DNA of 64,000 nucleotides from assembly GCF_013376415.1 (NCBI RefSeq), contig NZ_WYET01000008.1, positions 1 through 64,000 on the forward strand, in the 5' to 3' direction. This document shows positions 36,124 to 44,930 of this stretch, piece by piece. The position numbers and the translations under genes were made by a program. Numbering within the stretch: position 1 is the first letter of the stretch; each line of letters opens with the position of its first letter. The stretch is from Flagellimonas chongwuensis. GTDB lineage: Bacteria; Bacteroidota; Bacteroidia; Flavobacteriales; Flavobacteriaceae. The notes beneath the pieces are model-generated. The model did no database searches, had not been told where the DNA came from, and saw nothing but the letters and a program-made list of their open reading frames with translations.

Positions 36124-37569
36124 ATGCAAAAAAAAACCTTTTTTCCTTGCTTACTCTTCCTGATATGTATTTCGTGCAGCTCAGAAAGTGATGACAAAAT
36201 TCTTAGTGCCGAAAACTTCATTACATCTTTTGTTGTTAAAAATACAGGTATTGAGTATAAAGCTACAATAGGAACCAGTTCAATTTCAGCAGATTTACCT
36301 AGTGAGTTTAGTTTAGAGCCGGTCAAGCTTGAGGTGGAGATTTCACAGGGGGCTAAAATTGATCCTGCTCCAAGTTCAATAACTTCTTTGCTTAATCCAG
36401 TAGTTTTTACTGTTACCGCAGAGAATGGTTCTAAACGGGAGTATACATTGGATATTGAAAGACAGCTTTACTCACAAAATTTTATAACGTCCTTTGAGTT
36501 AAGGAAAGGTGATTTTTCCTTTTCTCCAAACGTAGGGAGCGCTATAATCGAAGGTATGGTTCCAAGTCATATATTATTGGAGGATATTGTGTTGGAAATT
36601 GAAATTTCCGATGGGGCAACCATAGAACCTGCTCCGGAATCTATTACTTCGATTACAGATACATTTATTTTTGTCGTGACGGCGGAAAACGGGGAAACCA
36701 ACGAATATTCAGTGGACATCATTAGGGAGCTGTCTTCTGAAAATGCTATTTTGGGAATTAGTGCAAAGGCTGATTTTAATGATATTGTGGTTAATAAGGT
36801 AAGTGAGGGGGAGTTTTTTCAACGACTGCCATCCTTTATGCAAACTGATAATATTTCATTGGATATAGAAATTTCGGATTTTGCCACAATCTCACCCAAT
36901 CCTATAGATGTAAATGATTATACTAGTCCGGTTGTTTATAAGGTGATAGCAGAAAATGGAGAGGAGAGTTCCTATGAGGTAGGTTTTGAGGTTATGGATA
37001 TTGATTTTGAAGTGAGATGTTCTGAATCAAATGCGAGCAAGTGGTTTGGTGGGGACGATAGGGATAATCCGGATTTTGAGCATGGACCATACGATAGGAA
37101 TGTGGGTACGGGCCAGATTTTACAGCTATCTGAAGATTTAAACCCGGATACATTCGGAGTCCTGTTTGATAGAGGTTTTGCTTATTACCAAGGGGGTACA
37201 TATTATGACCAAGATCTGGAAGTGCAACTGGATATCCGCGATGAGAATGGAACTATACTGGGTACAACATCTGTTACTGTTCCCCCGACCTATAGAGGTG
37301 GGTGGGTGTATTTCGACTTGACATCTACAAAGGTTTATATGAAAGCAAACAGACCATACTTTTATACATGGCACTTGGTGAATGGCGGAGAACTTGGTGT
37401 TAACACGGGTTCTATTGGCTATAATGAGAGCATTGCTGGAGAGGAATGTGGGCAAACTGGGTTTTCAGGACAATCAAGAGCAGCATTTGAGACCAATTTG
37501 GAGGAAGAATGGGACCTATGGTACGAACATCCATGGCACTTTAATTATAGTTTGTCTGGTAAAAAGTAA
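36124..37569 (+). CDS. Lipoprotein with three cadherin-like (DUF5018-type) repeats
   Basis: Predicted 481 aa. Lipobox ICISC at residues 16-20 after a hydrophobic signal. Three homologous ~85-aa units follow (about 30-112, 113-200, 201-290). Each has the pattern FITSF..., an acidic EIEISDGATIEPAPESITS-like centre and the end FVVTAENGETNEYSVDI. This matches the DUF5018-like sandwich repeats of Bacteroidota surface lipoproteins. The C-terminal ~190 residues are a separate domain with aromatic and Gly-rich strands and four cysteines overall; I do not recognise it. It sits between ftsY and the amidase gene, 47 bp after ftsY. A possible carbohydrate-binding role is only a guess. Confidence 0.75.
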   Translation: MQKKTFFPCLLFLICISCSSESDDKILSAENFITSFVVKNTGIEYKATIGTSSISADLPSEFSLEPVKLEVEISQGAKIDPAPSSITSLLNPVVFTVTAENGSKREYTLDIERQLYSQNFITSFELRKGDFSFSPNVGSAIIEGMVPSHILLEDIVLEIEISDGATIEPAPESITSITDTFIFVVTAENGETNEYSVDIIRELSSENAILGISAKADFNDIVVNKVSEGEFFQRLPSFMQTDNISLDIEISDFATISPNPIDVNDYTSPVVYKVIAENGEESSYEVGFEVMDIDFEVRCSESNASKWFGGDDRDNPDFEHGPYDRNVGTGQILQLSEDLNPDTFGVLFDRGFAYYQGGTYYDQDLEVQLDIRDENGTILGTTSVTVPPTYRGGWVYFDLTSTKVYMKANRPYFYTWHLVNGGELGVNTGSIGYNESIAGEECGQTGFSGQSRAAFETNLEEEWDLWYEHPWHFNYSLSGKK

Positions 37570-37621
37570 TTTCCTGTTCTTGATATATTTTTATAATGAA
37601 TTGAATAGATGAAAATTTCAA

Positions 37622-39289
37622 ATGCTGATGATTAGAAATTTAATTTGTTTCCTTTTTTTGGTGGTACTTGCTTCGTGCAAGCAGAAAAATGTGGAATCCC
37701 GGGGTAAAAAAACTGTTTGGACGTCCTACAATGATTCCGCGGAGGTGGCTGCCAGTGCTAATAACAAAAGCGAAAGGATGCGCTATAAATTCATCCAGAG
37801 CAAAGTCTTGGATAAGAACGAAGTGTTTTTGCCACTTTATGACGAAGTGTCCCAGTTTACCGAAGCACAATATCAAAAGATGAAGCCTTTGGTGCTGGAG
37901 CAGGATATCCCGACCCTTCAAACCCATATCGACCATGGTACTTTTACCTACGAAGATTTGACATTGTTTTATTTGTATCGAATCTATAAGTATGAACTCC
38001 CGAACAATACGACACTAAATACCGTTATTGCATTGAATCCAAATGTGTTGGAAGAAGCACGTCAACTGGATGAAAGCAAGGAAATCCATCATCTTATTTA
38101 TGGGATGCCCATTTTGTTGAAGGATAACATTGGAACCGCAGAAATGAAGACGACGGCAGGTGCTATTGCACTAAAGGACAATCAGACCGATGATGCATTT
38201 ATCGTTGAACGTTTAAAGGAAAAAGGAGCGTTGATTTTAGGCAAGGTCAACTTGAGCGAATGGGCCAATTTTATATGTGGTGCCTGCCCCAATGGTCAGA
38301 GTGCTGTAGGTGGACAAACTTTGAACCCCTACGGAAGAAGGATTTTTGATACAGGAGGCTCTAGTGCAGGTAGTGGAACATCTACGGCAGCCAATTATGC
38401 TGTGGCCGCAGTTGGTACTGAAACATCGGGTTCCATACTTTCACCTTCCAGTCAAAACTCCGTGGTGGGCTTAAAGCCGACCATCGGCTTGTTGAGCCGA
38501 ACAGGGATTGTGCCCATTTCCAGTACCTTGGATACTCCTGGCCCCATGACAAAAAATGTGACGGACAATGCGATTTTGTTGGATGCGATGTTAGGAAAGG
38601 ATGAAGCCGATTATAAATCGGTGAGCTCGGAACCAGGCATTTTATCAGCTTGGATGAACCCGGAAACTCTGAAAGAAATCCGTTTAGGCGTAATGAAGAA
38701 CTTAATGGAACGTGATTCCATTTATGCTGCGAACATCGAAGCATTACGGAGAGCTGGAGCTCAAATTGTGAAGTTTGAAGCTGAGAATATTCCCCTTGAA
38801 GGTTTTACCACGCTGCTGAATCTGGATATGAGGGAGGATCTGCCTGCTTATATAAAAGCTGAGGTCAAGCATAAAGATGCAGTTAAAGTAGAGTCCGTAG
38901 AAGATGTCGTAGCATTTAACCAACAGGATTCTTTGGTGAGAATACCATACGGACAGGAACGTTTTGATGGTATTTTGTCCGATTCCACTACTGCAGAACA
39001 ATTTGAAAAAATCAAACAAAATTTAAAGGAGTCGGGCAGGGCATTCTTCAATATCATGGAAGAAAAAAACTTGGATGCCGTGTTGAGCATCAACAATTAC
39101 CATGCGGGTTACGCGGCAGTCGCCGAATACCCCGCATTGACCATTCCCATGGGTTACAAAACCGATGGCGAGCCCGAAAGTTTGACCTTCATCGGAAAAC
39201 CCTTTACCGAAGCGCATTTACTTCGAATAGGTAAAGCCTTCGAACAATTGAACAGGGCCAGGAAAATGCCTGAGGCGTATCAGGAATAA
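37622..39289 (+). CDS. Amidase-signature family lipoprotein
   Basis: Predicted 555 aa. The signal MLMIRNLICFLFLVVLASCK has the lipobox LASC, so the enzyme is exported. The amidase signature is complete: the catalytic Lys in PILLKDNIGTAEMKTT, the cis-Ser in GGSSAGSGTSTAANYAVAAVG (first quarter of the signature), and the nucleophile Ser in GTETSGSILSPSSQN. It would hydrolyse an amide bond; the substrate is unknown. A ~100-residue N-terminal helical extension (EVSQFTEAQYQKMKPLVLEQ) is also seen in related exported amidases. 52 bp after the repeat lipoprotein gene. Confidence 0.92.
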   Translation: MLMIRNLICFLFLVVLASCKQKNVESRGKKTVWTSYNDSAEVAASANNKSERMRYKFIQSKVLDKNEVFLPLYDEVSQFTEAQYQKMKPLVLEQDIPTLQTHIDHGTFTYEDLTLFYLYRIYKYELPNNTTLNTVIALNPNVLEEARQLDESKEIHHLIYGMPILLKDNIGTAEMKTTAGAIALKDNQTDDAFIVERLKEKGALILGKVNLSEWANFICGACPNGQSAVGGQTLNPYGRRIFDTGGSSAGSGTSTAANYAVAAVGTETSGSILSPSSQNSVVGLKPTIGLLSRTGIVPISSTLDTPGPMTKNVTDNAILLDAMLGKDEADYKSVSSEPGILSAWMNPETLKEIRLGVMKNLMERDSIYAANIEALRRAGAQIVKFEAENIPLEGFTTLLNLDMREDLPAYIKAEVKHKDAVKVESVEDVVAFNQQDSLVRIPYGQERFDGILSDSTTAEQFEKIKQNLKESGRAFFNIMEEKNLDAVLSINNYHAGYAAVAEYPALTIPMGYKTDGEPESLTFIGKPFTEAHLLRIGKAFEQLNRARKMPEAYQE

Positions 39290-39340
39290 TCAAACAGTAA
39301 GAGTTCTTGTCATTTCCATAAATATTATAGGCCAAAATGA

Positions 39341-39369
39341 TTGTAATGCCTTGTGTTATTGTATTTTTG
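39341..39369 (+). promoter_or_regulatory. Promoter of rimO
   Basis: TTG (39341-39343), 18-base spacer, TATTTTTG (39362-39369): consensus match. An AAGGAA stretch lies just before the rimO ATG at 39389. Confidence 0.7.
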
Positions 39370-39388
39370 CACTCCATTTAAAGGAACT

Positions 39389-40690
39389 ATGCGCACAAAA
39401 TCGCTTAAGAAGCACAAAATTAATGTAGTGACCCTGGGTTGTAGCAAAAATGTGTACGACTCTGAGGTGTTGATGGGACAATTGCGTGCCAACAATAAGG
39501 AGGTCGCCCATGAAGAGGAGGGCAATGTGGTAGTGATCAATACCTGCGGTTTTATTGCCAACGCCAAGGAAGAAAGTGTGAACACCATTTTGGAATATGT
39601 TCAAAAGAAGGAGGCTGGTGCTGTTGACAAAGTTTTTGTGACCGGTTGTTTGAGCGAGCGTTACAAACCAGATTTGGAGAAGGAAATTCCAAATGTGGAC
39701 CAATATTTTGGTACGAGTGAGCTACCCAATTTATTGAAGGCTCTCGGTGCTGACTATAAGCATGAATTAATTGGTGAACGTTTGACGACCACACCAAAAA
39801 ACTACGCATACCTTAAAATTGCCGAAGGATGTGATCGACCTTGTTCTTTCTGTGCCATCCCATTGATGCGCGGAAAACACCGCAGCACGCCAATTGAAGA
39901 TTTGATGGCAGAGGCCGAGAAATTGGCAGCCAAAGGGGTAAAAGAACTCATCTTGATAGCGCAGGACCTTACCTATTATGGTTTGGACCTGTACAAGAAA
40001 AGAAACTTGGCTGAACTGCTACAGGCCTTGGCCAAAGTAGACGGCATTGAATGGATTCGTTTGCACTATGCTTTCCCAACAGGATTTCCGATGGATGTTT
40101 TGGAGGTGATGCGAAACGAGCCAAAGATTTGTAATTATATCGATATCCCACTTCAGCATATATCCGATGCAATTCTAAAAAGTATGAGGCGTGGAACTAC
40201 CTATGCCAAGACCACCCAGCTTTTAAAGGATTTTAGGGGAGCTGTTCCCGAAATGGCCATCCGAACCACTTTGATTGTAGGTTATCCAGGCGAAACCGAA
40301 GAGGATTTTGAGACTTTGAAAAATTGGGTCAAGGAAATGCGTTTTGAACGTTTGGGCTGTTTCACCTATAGCCACGAAGAAAATACCCATGCCTACAATT
40401 TGGAAGATGATGTTCCCGAAGAAGTAAAACAAGAACGTGCAAACATCATTATGGAAATCCAGTCACAGATTTCTTGGGAACTGAACCAGGAAAAAATTGG
40501 ACAAACCTTTCGTTGTATAATCGATAGAAAAGAGGGGAGCCATTTTGTAGGACGTACCGAGTTCGATTCTCCCGATGTGGACAACGAAGTTTTGATAGAC
40601 GCTACCAAGCATTATGTAAAAATAGGTGACTTTGTGAATATCGAGATCACCGATGCTTCCGATTACGATTTGTTCGGCGAGCCGACCTAA
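39389..40690 (+). CDS. rimO: Ribosomal protein S12 methylthiotransferase RimO
   Basis: Predicted 433 aa from the ATG at 39389 (MRTKSLKKHKINVVTLGCSKN); the TTG upstream overlaps the promoter and is rejected. This radical-SAM enzyme adds a methylthio group to the conserved Asp of S12. Domains: UPF0004 with its three Cys (TLGCSKN, NTCGF, VTGCLSERY), radical SAM CxxxCxxC as CDRPCSFCAIP, and the C-terminal TRAM domain (about 370-433). Its stop overlaps the convergent hydrolase stop by 4 bp (CTAA). Confidence 0.96.
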   Translation: MRTKSLKKHKINVVTLGCSKNVYDSEVLMGQLRANNKEVAHEEEGNVVVINTCGFIANAKEESVNTILEYVQKKEAGAVDKVFVTGCLSERYKPDLEKEIPNVDQYFGTSELPNLLKALGADYKHELIGERLTTTPKNYAYLKIAEGCDRPCSFCAIPLMRGKHRSTPIEDLMAEAEKLAAKGVKELILIAQDLTYYGLDLYKKRNLAELLQALAKVDGIEWIRLHYAFPTGFPMDVLEVMRNEPKICNYIDIPLQHISDAILKSMRRGTTYAKTTQLLKDFRGAVPEMAIRTTLIVGYPGETEEDFETLKNWVKEMRFERLGCFTYSHEENTHAYNLEDDVPEEVKQERANIIMEIQSQISWELNQEKIGQTFRCIIDRKEGSHFVGRTEFDSPDVDNEVLIDATKHYVKIGDFVNIEITDASDYDLFGEPT

Positions 40691-41820
40691 CGTTTTCGGC
40701 TTAGCTCCAATTCATAAAGTTCCTTTCCCAATTGGGCCAAGAATGGGATACCAACCTCGTCATATTCGTAGGTGTTATCGTTAAAAATTCCGTTGCTGTT
40801 CACCAAAATAGTGGCCGTTATCATAAAATCGATATCGTTTTTGGTATCCTTTATGTAGGCGCAGTCTGTGAGCGTTCCGTAAGCGTACCCAACTTTGTTG
40901 TAAATTTTGATGTGGTCGGGTATAGGGTCGGTAGTGTCGCCAAACATAAAAAACTTCACGTAGCTATCGTAGAACTCTTCTGGGTCGTACCCTAATTGGG
41001 GTGGTAAGGTGTGCATGGTGTCTAACAGATATGTGCGCTGACCATCGCTGAGGTTAAAACGTTCGTCTTTCGGAAACGCTTCGGGAAAAATGATGCGTTT
41101 TAAAAGAGCGGTTTGAGCTTCGATTGGATAATAATTTTTCAATGCGAAATCAAAAGGTCCTGTCTGTAATGATTCATCAGCAATATATCCTTTTCCTTTT
41201 TTGATGCCCTTTAACTTTATTGGTCTTATGGGTGAGTTGATGATGGGTTCGCTCAAATAGGTCGTGGAATCGTTGAGGTAGAAAACCAAGGGTTTGGTGG
41301 TAACATCGTCCGCATTCTCGGTAGAGAGTCGATGGGCAATTCGAATGGGCGACACCCCCCGTTTTTTCATTCTGTCGTTTACTTCATCTTGACCCAAAAA
41401 CTCAATCAAACGATTATTGGCGGCATTGTCCGATACGGCAAAGATTTCAGAAATAGCTTTGGCAAAAGTTGTTTCCACGGAATCACCTTCAACAAAAAAG
41501 CGAGTGTCCATGGATAGAGAATCAATTGTGTTGAGCTTCTCCAAGGCGGCGACCGCCGCGGGAAATTTTACGGTACTTGCAGGGTAGAAATAGTTATTTT
41601 TATCGACCTGAAAATCAAAATCCGTAAAAATAATACTATCATTTTTTCGGTCTATCCGAGTGTATCTGACTTGGATTTCGTGCTCATCCAAATTATCCAT
41701 CACCCTTCTAATTTTGTTATTTTCCGAAGATAGTGCCTCAGTAAGAGGGTTATCGGGGGGATTTTTGGAGCAAGAGGTTCCCAAAATAAGGGAGCACACT
41801 ACCGCAATTTTGAACCTCAT
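40687..41820 (-). CDS. Class A beta-lactamase-like serine hydrolase (lipoprotein)
   Basis: Predicted 377 aa with a lipobox (LGTSCS, Cys near residue 17). Motifs of the beta-lactamase/PBP fold are visible: SxxK as YPASTVKFPAAVA, SDN as AVSDNAANNRLI, and a KTG-box variant KVGYAYGTLTD. The protein is longer than true class A beta-lactamases and has diverged in the KTG box, so a DD-peptidase or other serine hydrolase role is as likely as resistance. Last gene of a three-gene minus-strand operon (gap 11 bp). Confidence 0.82.
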   Translation of the reverse strand: MRFKIAVVCSLILGTSCSKNPPDNPLTEALSSENNKIRRVMDNLDEHEIQVRYTRIDRKNDSIIFTDFDFQVDKNNYFYPASTVKFPAAVAALEKLNTIDSLSMDTRFFVEGDSVETTFAKAISEIFAVSDNAANNRLIEFLGQDEVNDRMKKRGVSPIRIAHRLSTENADDVTTKPLVFYLNDSTTYLSEPIINSPIRPIKLKGIKKGKGYIADESLQTGPFDFALKNYYPIEAQTALLKRIIFPEAFPKDERFNLSDGQRTYLLDTMHTLPPQLGYDPEEFYDSYVKFFMFGDTTDPIPDHIKIYNKVGYAYGTLTDCAYIKDTKNDIDFMITATILVNSNGIFNDNTYEYDEVGIPFLAQLGKELYELELSRKR

Positions 41821-41831
41821 TGGTGAAAAGA

Positions 41832-42089
41832 TTAAATTTCTCCTGAATATACCTGGCCCCGGTGGGGTTTAAGAACTTCCCTTATCTCCTTTAATTCAAA
41901 TTCAGCAACAACCAAGTAGGCAATGCTGTGGGCTGGACTAAAATGCTCTACCCCGCCCAGGTCGTATTTAAGTTCTTCTACCTCTACAAATTCTTTAAGG
42001 TGTTTTAGATAATGTTCCGCAGTATGTGCGGCACTTGGCCCTCTAAAGTCCCAGATGATCTTGATTTTTCTGTCCAAAAGTTTTTCCAT
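41832..42089 (-). CDS. Small conserved protein of unknown function
   Basis: Predicted 85 aa, soluble, no signal. Alternating beta and helix (KIKIIWDFRGPSAAHTAEHYLKHLKEF ... HSIAYLVVAEFELKEIREVLKPH) suggests a ferredoxin-like small fold. Histidine-rich for its size. It lies 5 bp after the SRPBCC gene and 11 bp before the serine hydrolase gene, clearly in the same operon. I cannot assign a function. Confidence 0.7.
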   Translation of the reverse strand: MEKLLDRKIKIIWDFRGPSAAHTAEHYLKHLKEFVEVEELKYDLGGVEHFSPAHSIAYLVVAEFELKEIREVLKPHRGQVYSGEI

Positions 42090-42094
42090 TGTTG

Positions 42095-42547
42095 TTATGA
42101 GTTGAGCACAGATGTGCCATTTTCGGCAAATGCCTTAAAATCTTGCATGTATTTAAGGGATTGTTTTTTGAAGGCCCCGGGCATTAAAAACCCCATAAGT
42201 TTCATCCCAAACCCAGAAAATTGAAATTCTGATTCCGATACCCAGCGCGTAGAGGCACCTTCTTCCTTAAAGTAATTTTTTTGGATATTATGAACACCTT
42301 TGGTATCATAGGTCATATGCAATTCGTTGGGAAGTTCTTTTTTAATGATAGTCTCCACCATGTCCATTTTACGACTCCCCATTTCGTAACTTAGACTCAT
42401 TCGGGAACCCTCTTGCCCGGGACTGGCAGATAGTTGCTCGTAGCCGATAAGTCCTTGTTGCCAATGCTTCATGTTGTCGGGGTCGTCCATTTTTTTAATA
42501 AATTCATCCCTATGTACATCAACAACAATTTCCGTAGTGTACTTCAT
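42095..42547 (-). CDS. SRPBCC (START-like) family protein
   Basis: Predicted 150 aa. The helix-grip fold is indicated by the start MKYTTEIVVDVHRDEFIKKM, the GxW-like DDPDNMKHWQQGLIGYEQL, strand-rich RKMDMVETIIKKELPNELHM and TRWVSESEFQFSGFGMKLMG. Such proteins bind small hydrophobic ligands or catalyse cyclisation; the ligand is unknown. It is the first gene of the three-gene minus-strand operon ending in the serine hydrolase. Confidence 0.85.
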   Translation of the reverse strand: MKYTTEIVVDVHRDEFIKKMDDPDNMKHWQQGLIGYEQLSASPGQEGSRMSLSYEMGSRKMDMVETIIKKELPNELHMTYDTKGVHNIQKNYFKEEGASTRWVSESEFQFSGFGMKLMGFLMPGAFKKQSLKYMQDFKAFAENGTSVLNS

Positions 42548-42629
42548 ATTTGGTTTGGTTTTGTACTAAAGTAGCAATTTCTGGACATCTATAGGGCACA
42601 AAAAATCTGTTAATGAAATGAGAAGCTTC

Positions 42630-42659
42630 TTGTAAGGGACTTTGTAATTGTTATTTTTG
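42630..42659 (+). promoter_or_regulatory. Promoter of the PPIase-moxR operon, very close to the start codon
   Basis: TTG (42630-42632), exactly 19 bases, TATTTTTG (42652-42659). The ATG is at 42664, only 4 bases past the -7 element, so the mRNA may be leaderless or nearly so. Confidence 0.7.
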
Positions 42660-42663
42660 CGAA

Positions 42664-43545
42664 ATGCTTAAGCTCCAAAAACACACACTTTTCCTTTTTG
42701 GCACTTTTGTGGCAATTCTTGTTTCCTCTTGTGAAGGTATGTTCAATGAGGAGGAAGAAAAGGAACCTCTGGCGAGGGTGGGCGACACTTTTTTGTACAA
42801 AGAAGATGTTGCTTCCTTGATCAGGGATGATATGACGGCGCAGGATAGTACCATATTTGTAAACAATTATATAAATAATTGGGCGTCAAAACAGTTGTTG
42901 TTGTCAAAATCAAAGATAAACCTGCCCGAAGAAAAGTTGGCCGAGTTCGACCGCTTGGTGTCCGATTATCGTGCCGACCTGTATACGCGTGCCTACATAG
43001 AAGCGTTAGTCAATCAATCCCAAGATACGTCCGTTACCAAAAGTCAATTGCAAGAATTTTACGAGAGAGAAAAAGAAAACTTCAAACTCAACGAAAAATT
43101 GGTTCAGTTAAGGTTTGTTGGCATGTCCGAACAATTTTTGGATAGGGATGGGGTCGAGTCAAAAATTAAGCGATGGGAAGATTCAGATAGAAGGTATTTG
43201 GATTCCATTGCGGTCCAGTTCAAGAAAATACATTTTAACGATTCTATTTGGGTCAGTGCATCAAGAGTTATCCAAGAAATACCTCCCTTAACACAGGCAA
43301 ATGAGGAGTCCCACTTAAAAAAATCACAATTTTTTGAGCTACAAGATTCGTTAGAGGTATATTTGGGGTTGGTAACCAATGTGTTGGAAGTCAATGAAAC
43401 AGCCCCGTTTGATTACGTGGAACCTGATATTCGGCAATTGATTTTGAATAGAAGACGCTTAAATTACATTAAACAATTGGAGACCGAAATTATAGATGAA
43501 GCCATTAAGAAGAATGAATTTGAGGTTTATGACAAAGAAAATTAA
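42664..43545 (+). CDS. Periplasmic lipoprotein related to peptidyl-prolyl isomerase chaperones
   Basis: Predicted 293 aa with a lipoprotein signal ending VSSC (Cys near residue 23). The helical body (VASLIRDDMTAQDSTIFVNNYINNWASKQLLLSKSK) resembles the SurA/PpiD N-terminal chaperone domain, but the later segment lacks a clear parvulin active-site pattern. It overlaps the SurA-like gene by 17 bp, and this two-gene order before moxR recurs in flavobacteria as I recall. A role as an outer-membrane-protein chaperone partner is inferred. Confidence 0.7.
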   Translation: MLKLQKHTLFLFGTFVAILVSSCEGMFNEEEEKEPLARVGDTFLYKEDVASLIRDDMTAQDSTIFVNNYINNWASKQLLLSKSKINLPEEKLAEFDRLVSDYRADLYTRAYIEALVNQSQDTSVTKSQLQEFYEREKENFKLNEKLVQLRFVGMSEQFLDRDGVESKIKRWEDSDRRYLDSIAVQFKKIHFNDSIWVSASRVIQEIPPLTQANEESHLKKSQFFELQDSLEVYLGLVTNVLEVNETAPFDYVEPDIRQLILNRRRLNYIKQLETEIIDEAIKKNEFEVYDKEN

Positions 43546-44926
43546 AGGACTTTCGATTGCATTTTTTGCAATAATAGGAATGGTCCAGGCACAGGAAGCA
43601 GACCAAGCAATGAGTGTGGATACTACGAGCAACACCAAAAGGATAAAGCTTGACGGAATTGCAGCGGTAGTGGGAGATTACGTAATCTTGGAATCGGACA
43701 TAGACAAAACCTTGATCGATCTTCGTAACCAAGGTGCTTCCACCGAAGATGTTACCCGTTGCGGACTTTTGGGCAAGCTTATGGAGGACAGGTTATATGC
43801 CCACCAGGCGGTGCAGGACAGTTTGTTGGTGTCCGATGATATGGTGAACGCCCAAAGTGATAGGCAAATCCAACAATTGACACAGCAGATAGGAAGCGTT
43901 GAAAAAATGCTCAGCTACTATAAAAAGCCCGATATGGAAAGTTTCCGTGAAGAGCTTTTTGAGATCAACAAACTTCGTATGCTTTCCGAAAAGATGCAGG
44001 GAAAAATAGTAGAGGAGATTGAAGTGACCCCAGAAGAGGTCCGACAGTTTTTCAATAAAATTCCAGAAGATGAACGACCTGTTTTTGGTGCGGAATTGGA
44101 AATCGCCCAAATTGTAAAGCAGCCTGAAGCTCCCGAGGAAGAAAAACAAAAGGTAATCAATCAACTCAAAGAAATCCGTCAAGATGTATTAGAGAATGAT
44201 GCTAGCTTCAATGTGAAAGCTATTTTATATTCTCAAGATCCAGGGTCAAAATCTAAGGGAGGTTTTTACAGCATGACAAAGGAAACTCCTTTTGTGAAAG
44301 AATTTAAAGATGTTGCCTTTAGCTTGAGAGAGGGAGAGATATCTCAGCCTTTTGAAACTAGTTTTGGGTATCACATCATTTATATTGAGAAAATAAGAGG
44401 TCAGGAATTGGATTTGAGGCATATTCTGATGATTCCGGACATACCGCAAAGCGCTATTGATAAAGCAACAAAGGAATTGGACTCCATTCGCCAGCAGGTT
44501 TTAGATGGCAAGTACACATTTGCCGAGGCTGCCTTGAATTTTTCGGATGAAAAGGAGACCAAATTTGACGGTGGATTGCTTCGTAACCCCGTAAATTTTG
44601 ATTCCCGATTTGAGTTGACCAAGATGGATCCCACCCTATACAACCAAGTGAGGAACCTTAAGGATGGAGAGATTTCCCGCCCCATTCGCGAGGATGACCA
44701 AAGGGGAGGACCACCAAAGTTCAAGATCATGAAGATTTCCAACCGTTATGATGAACACGAGGCGGACTTTGCAAAAGACTACATGAAAATCCAGGAACTG
44801 GCACTAAGGGAAAAACAGTTCAATGCCATAAAAGAATGGATGGACGAACATATCGATGATACCTATATTCATGTAGATCCAGAAAGTAGAGTCTGTGATT
44901 TTGCAAACAATTGGGTAAAGGAGTAG
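43529..44926 (+). CDS. surA: SurA-like periplasmic peptidyl-prolyl isomerase
   Basis: Predicted 465 aa from the ATG at 43529, which places the signal peptide MTKKIKGLSIAFFAIIGMVQAQ at the N-terminus; upstream ATGs would spoil it. An N-terminal SurA-type chaperone domain (DGIAAVVGDYVILESDIDKTL) is followed by two parvulin domains, about 180-290 (KGGFYSMTKETPFVKEFKDVAFSL...GYHIIYIE) and about 300-410 (LRHILMIPDIP, FDGGLLRNP). SurA folds beta-barrel outer-membrane proteins in the periplasm, consistent with the many TonB and Sus barrels here. Overlaps the preceding lipoprotein gene by 17 bp. Confidence 0.88.
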   Translation: MTKKIKGLSIAFFAIIGMVQAQEADQAMSVDTTSNTKRIKLDGIAAVVGDYVILESDIDKTLIDLRNQGASTEDVTRCGLLGKLMEDRLYAHQAVQDSLLVSDDMVNAQSDRQIQQLTQQIGSVEKMLSYYKKPDMESFREELFEINKLRMLSEKMQGKIVEEIEVTPEEVRQFFNKIPEDERPVFGAELEIAQIVKQPEAPEEEKQKVINQLKEIRQDVLENDASFNVKAILYSQDPGSKSKGGFYSMTKETPFVKEFKDVAFSLREGEISQPFETSFGYHIIYIEKIRGQELDLRHILMIPDIPQSAIDKATKELDSIRQQVLDGKYTFAEAALNFSDEKETKFDGGLLRNPVNFDSRFELTKMDPTLYNQVRNLKDGEISRPIREDDQRGGPPKFKIMKISNRYDEHEADFAKDYMKIQELALREKQFNAIKEWMDEHIDDTYIHVDPESRVCDFANNWVKE

Positions 44927-44930
44927 CCTT

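Noticed and set aside
40687..41820. Calling the serine hydrolase a true antibiotic-resistance beta-lactamase
   Set aside because: The SxxK and SDN motifs are present but the KTG box is altered and the protein is much longer than class A enzymes; only fold-level assignment is justified.
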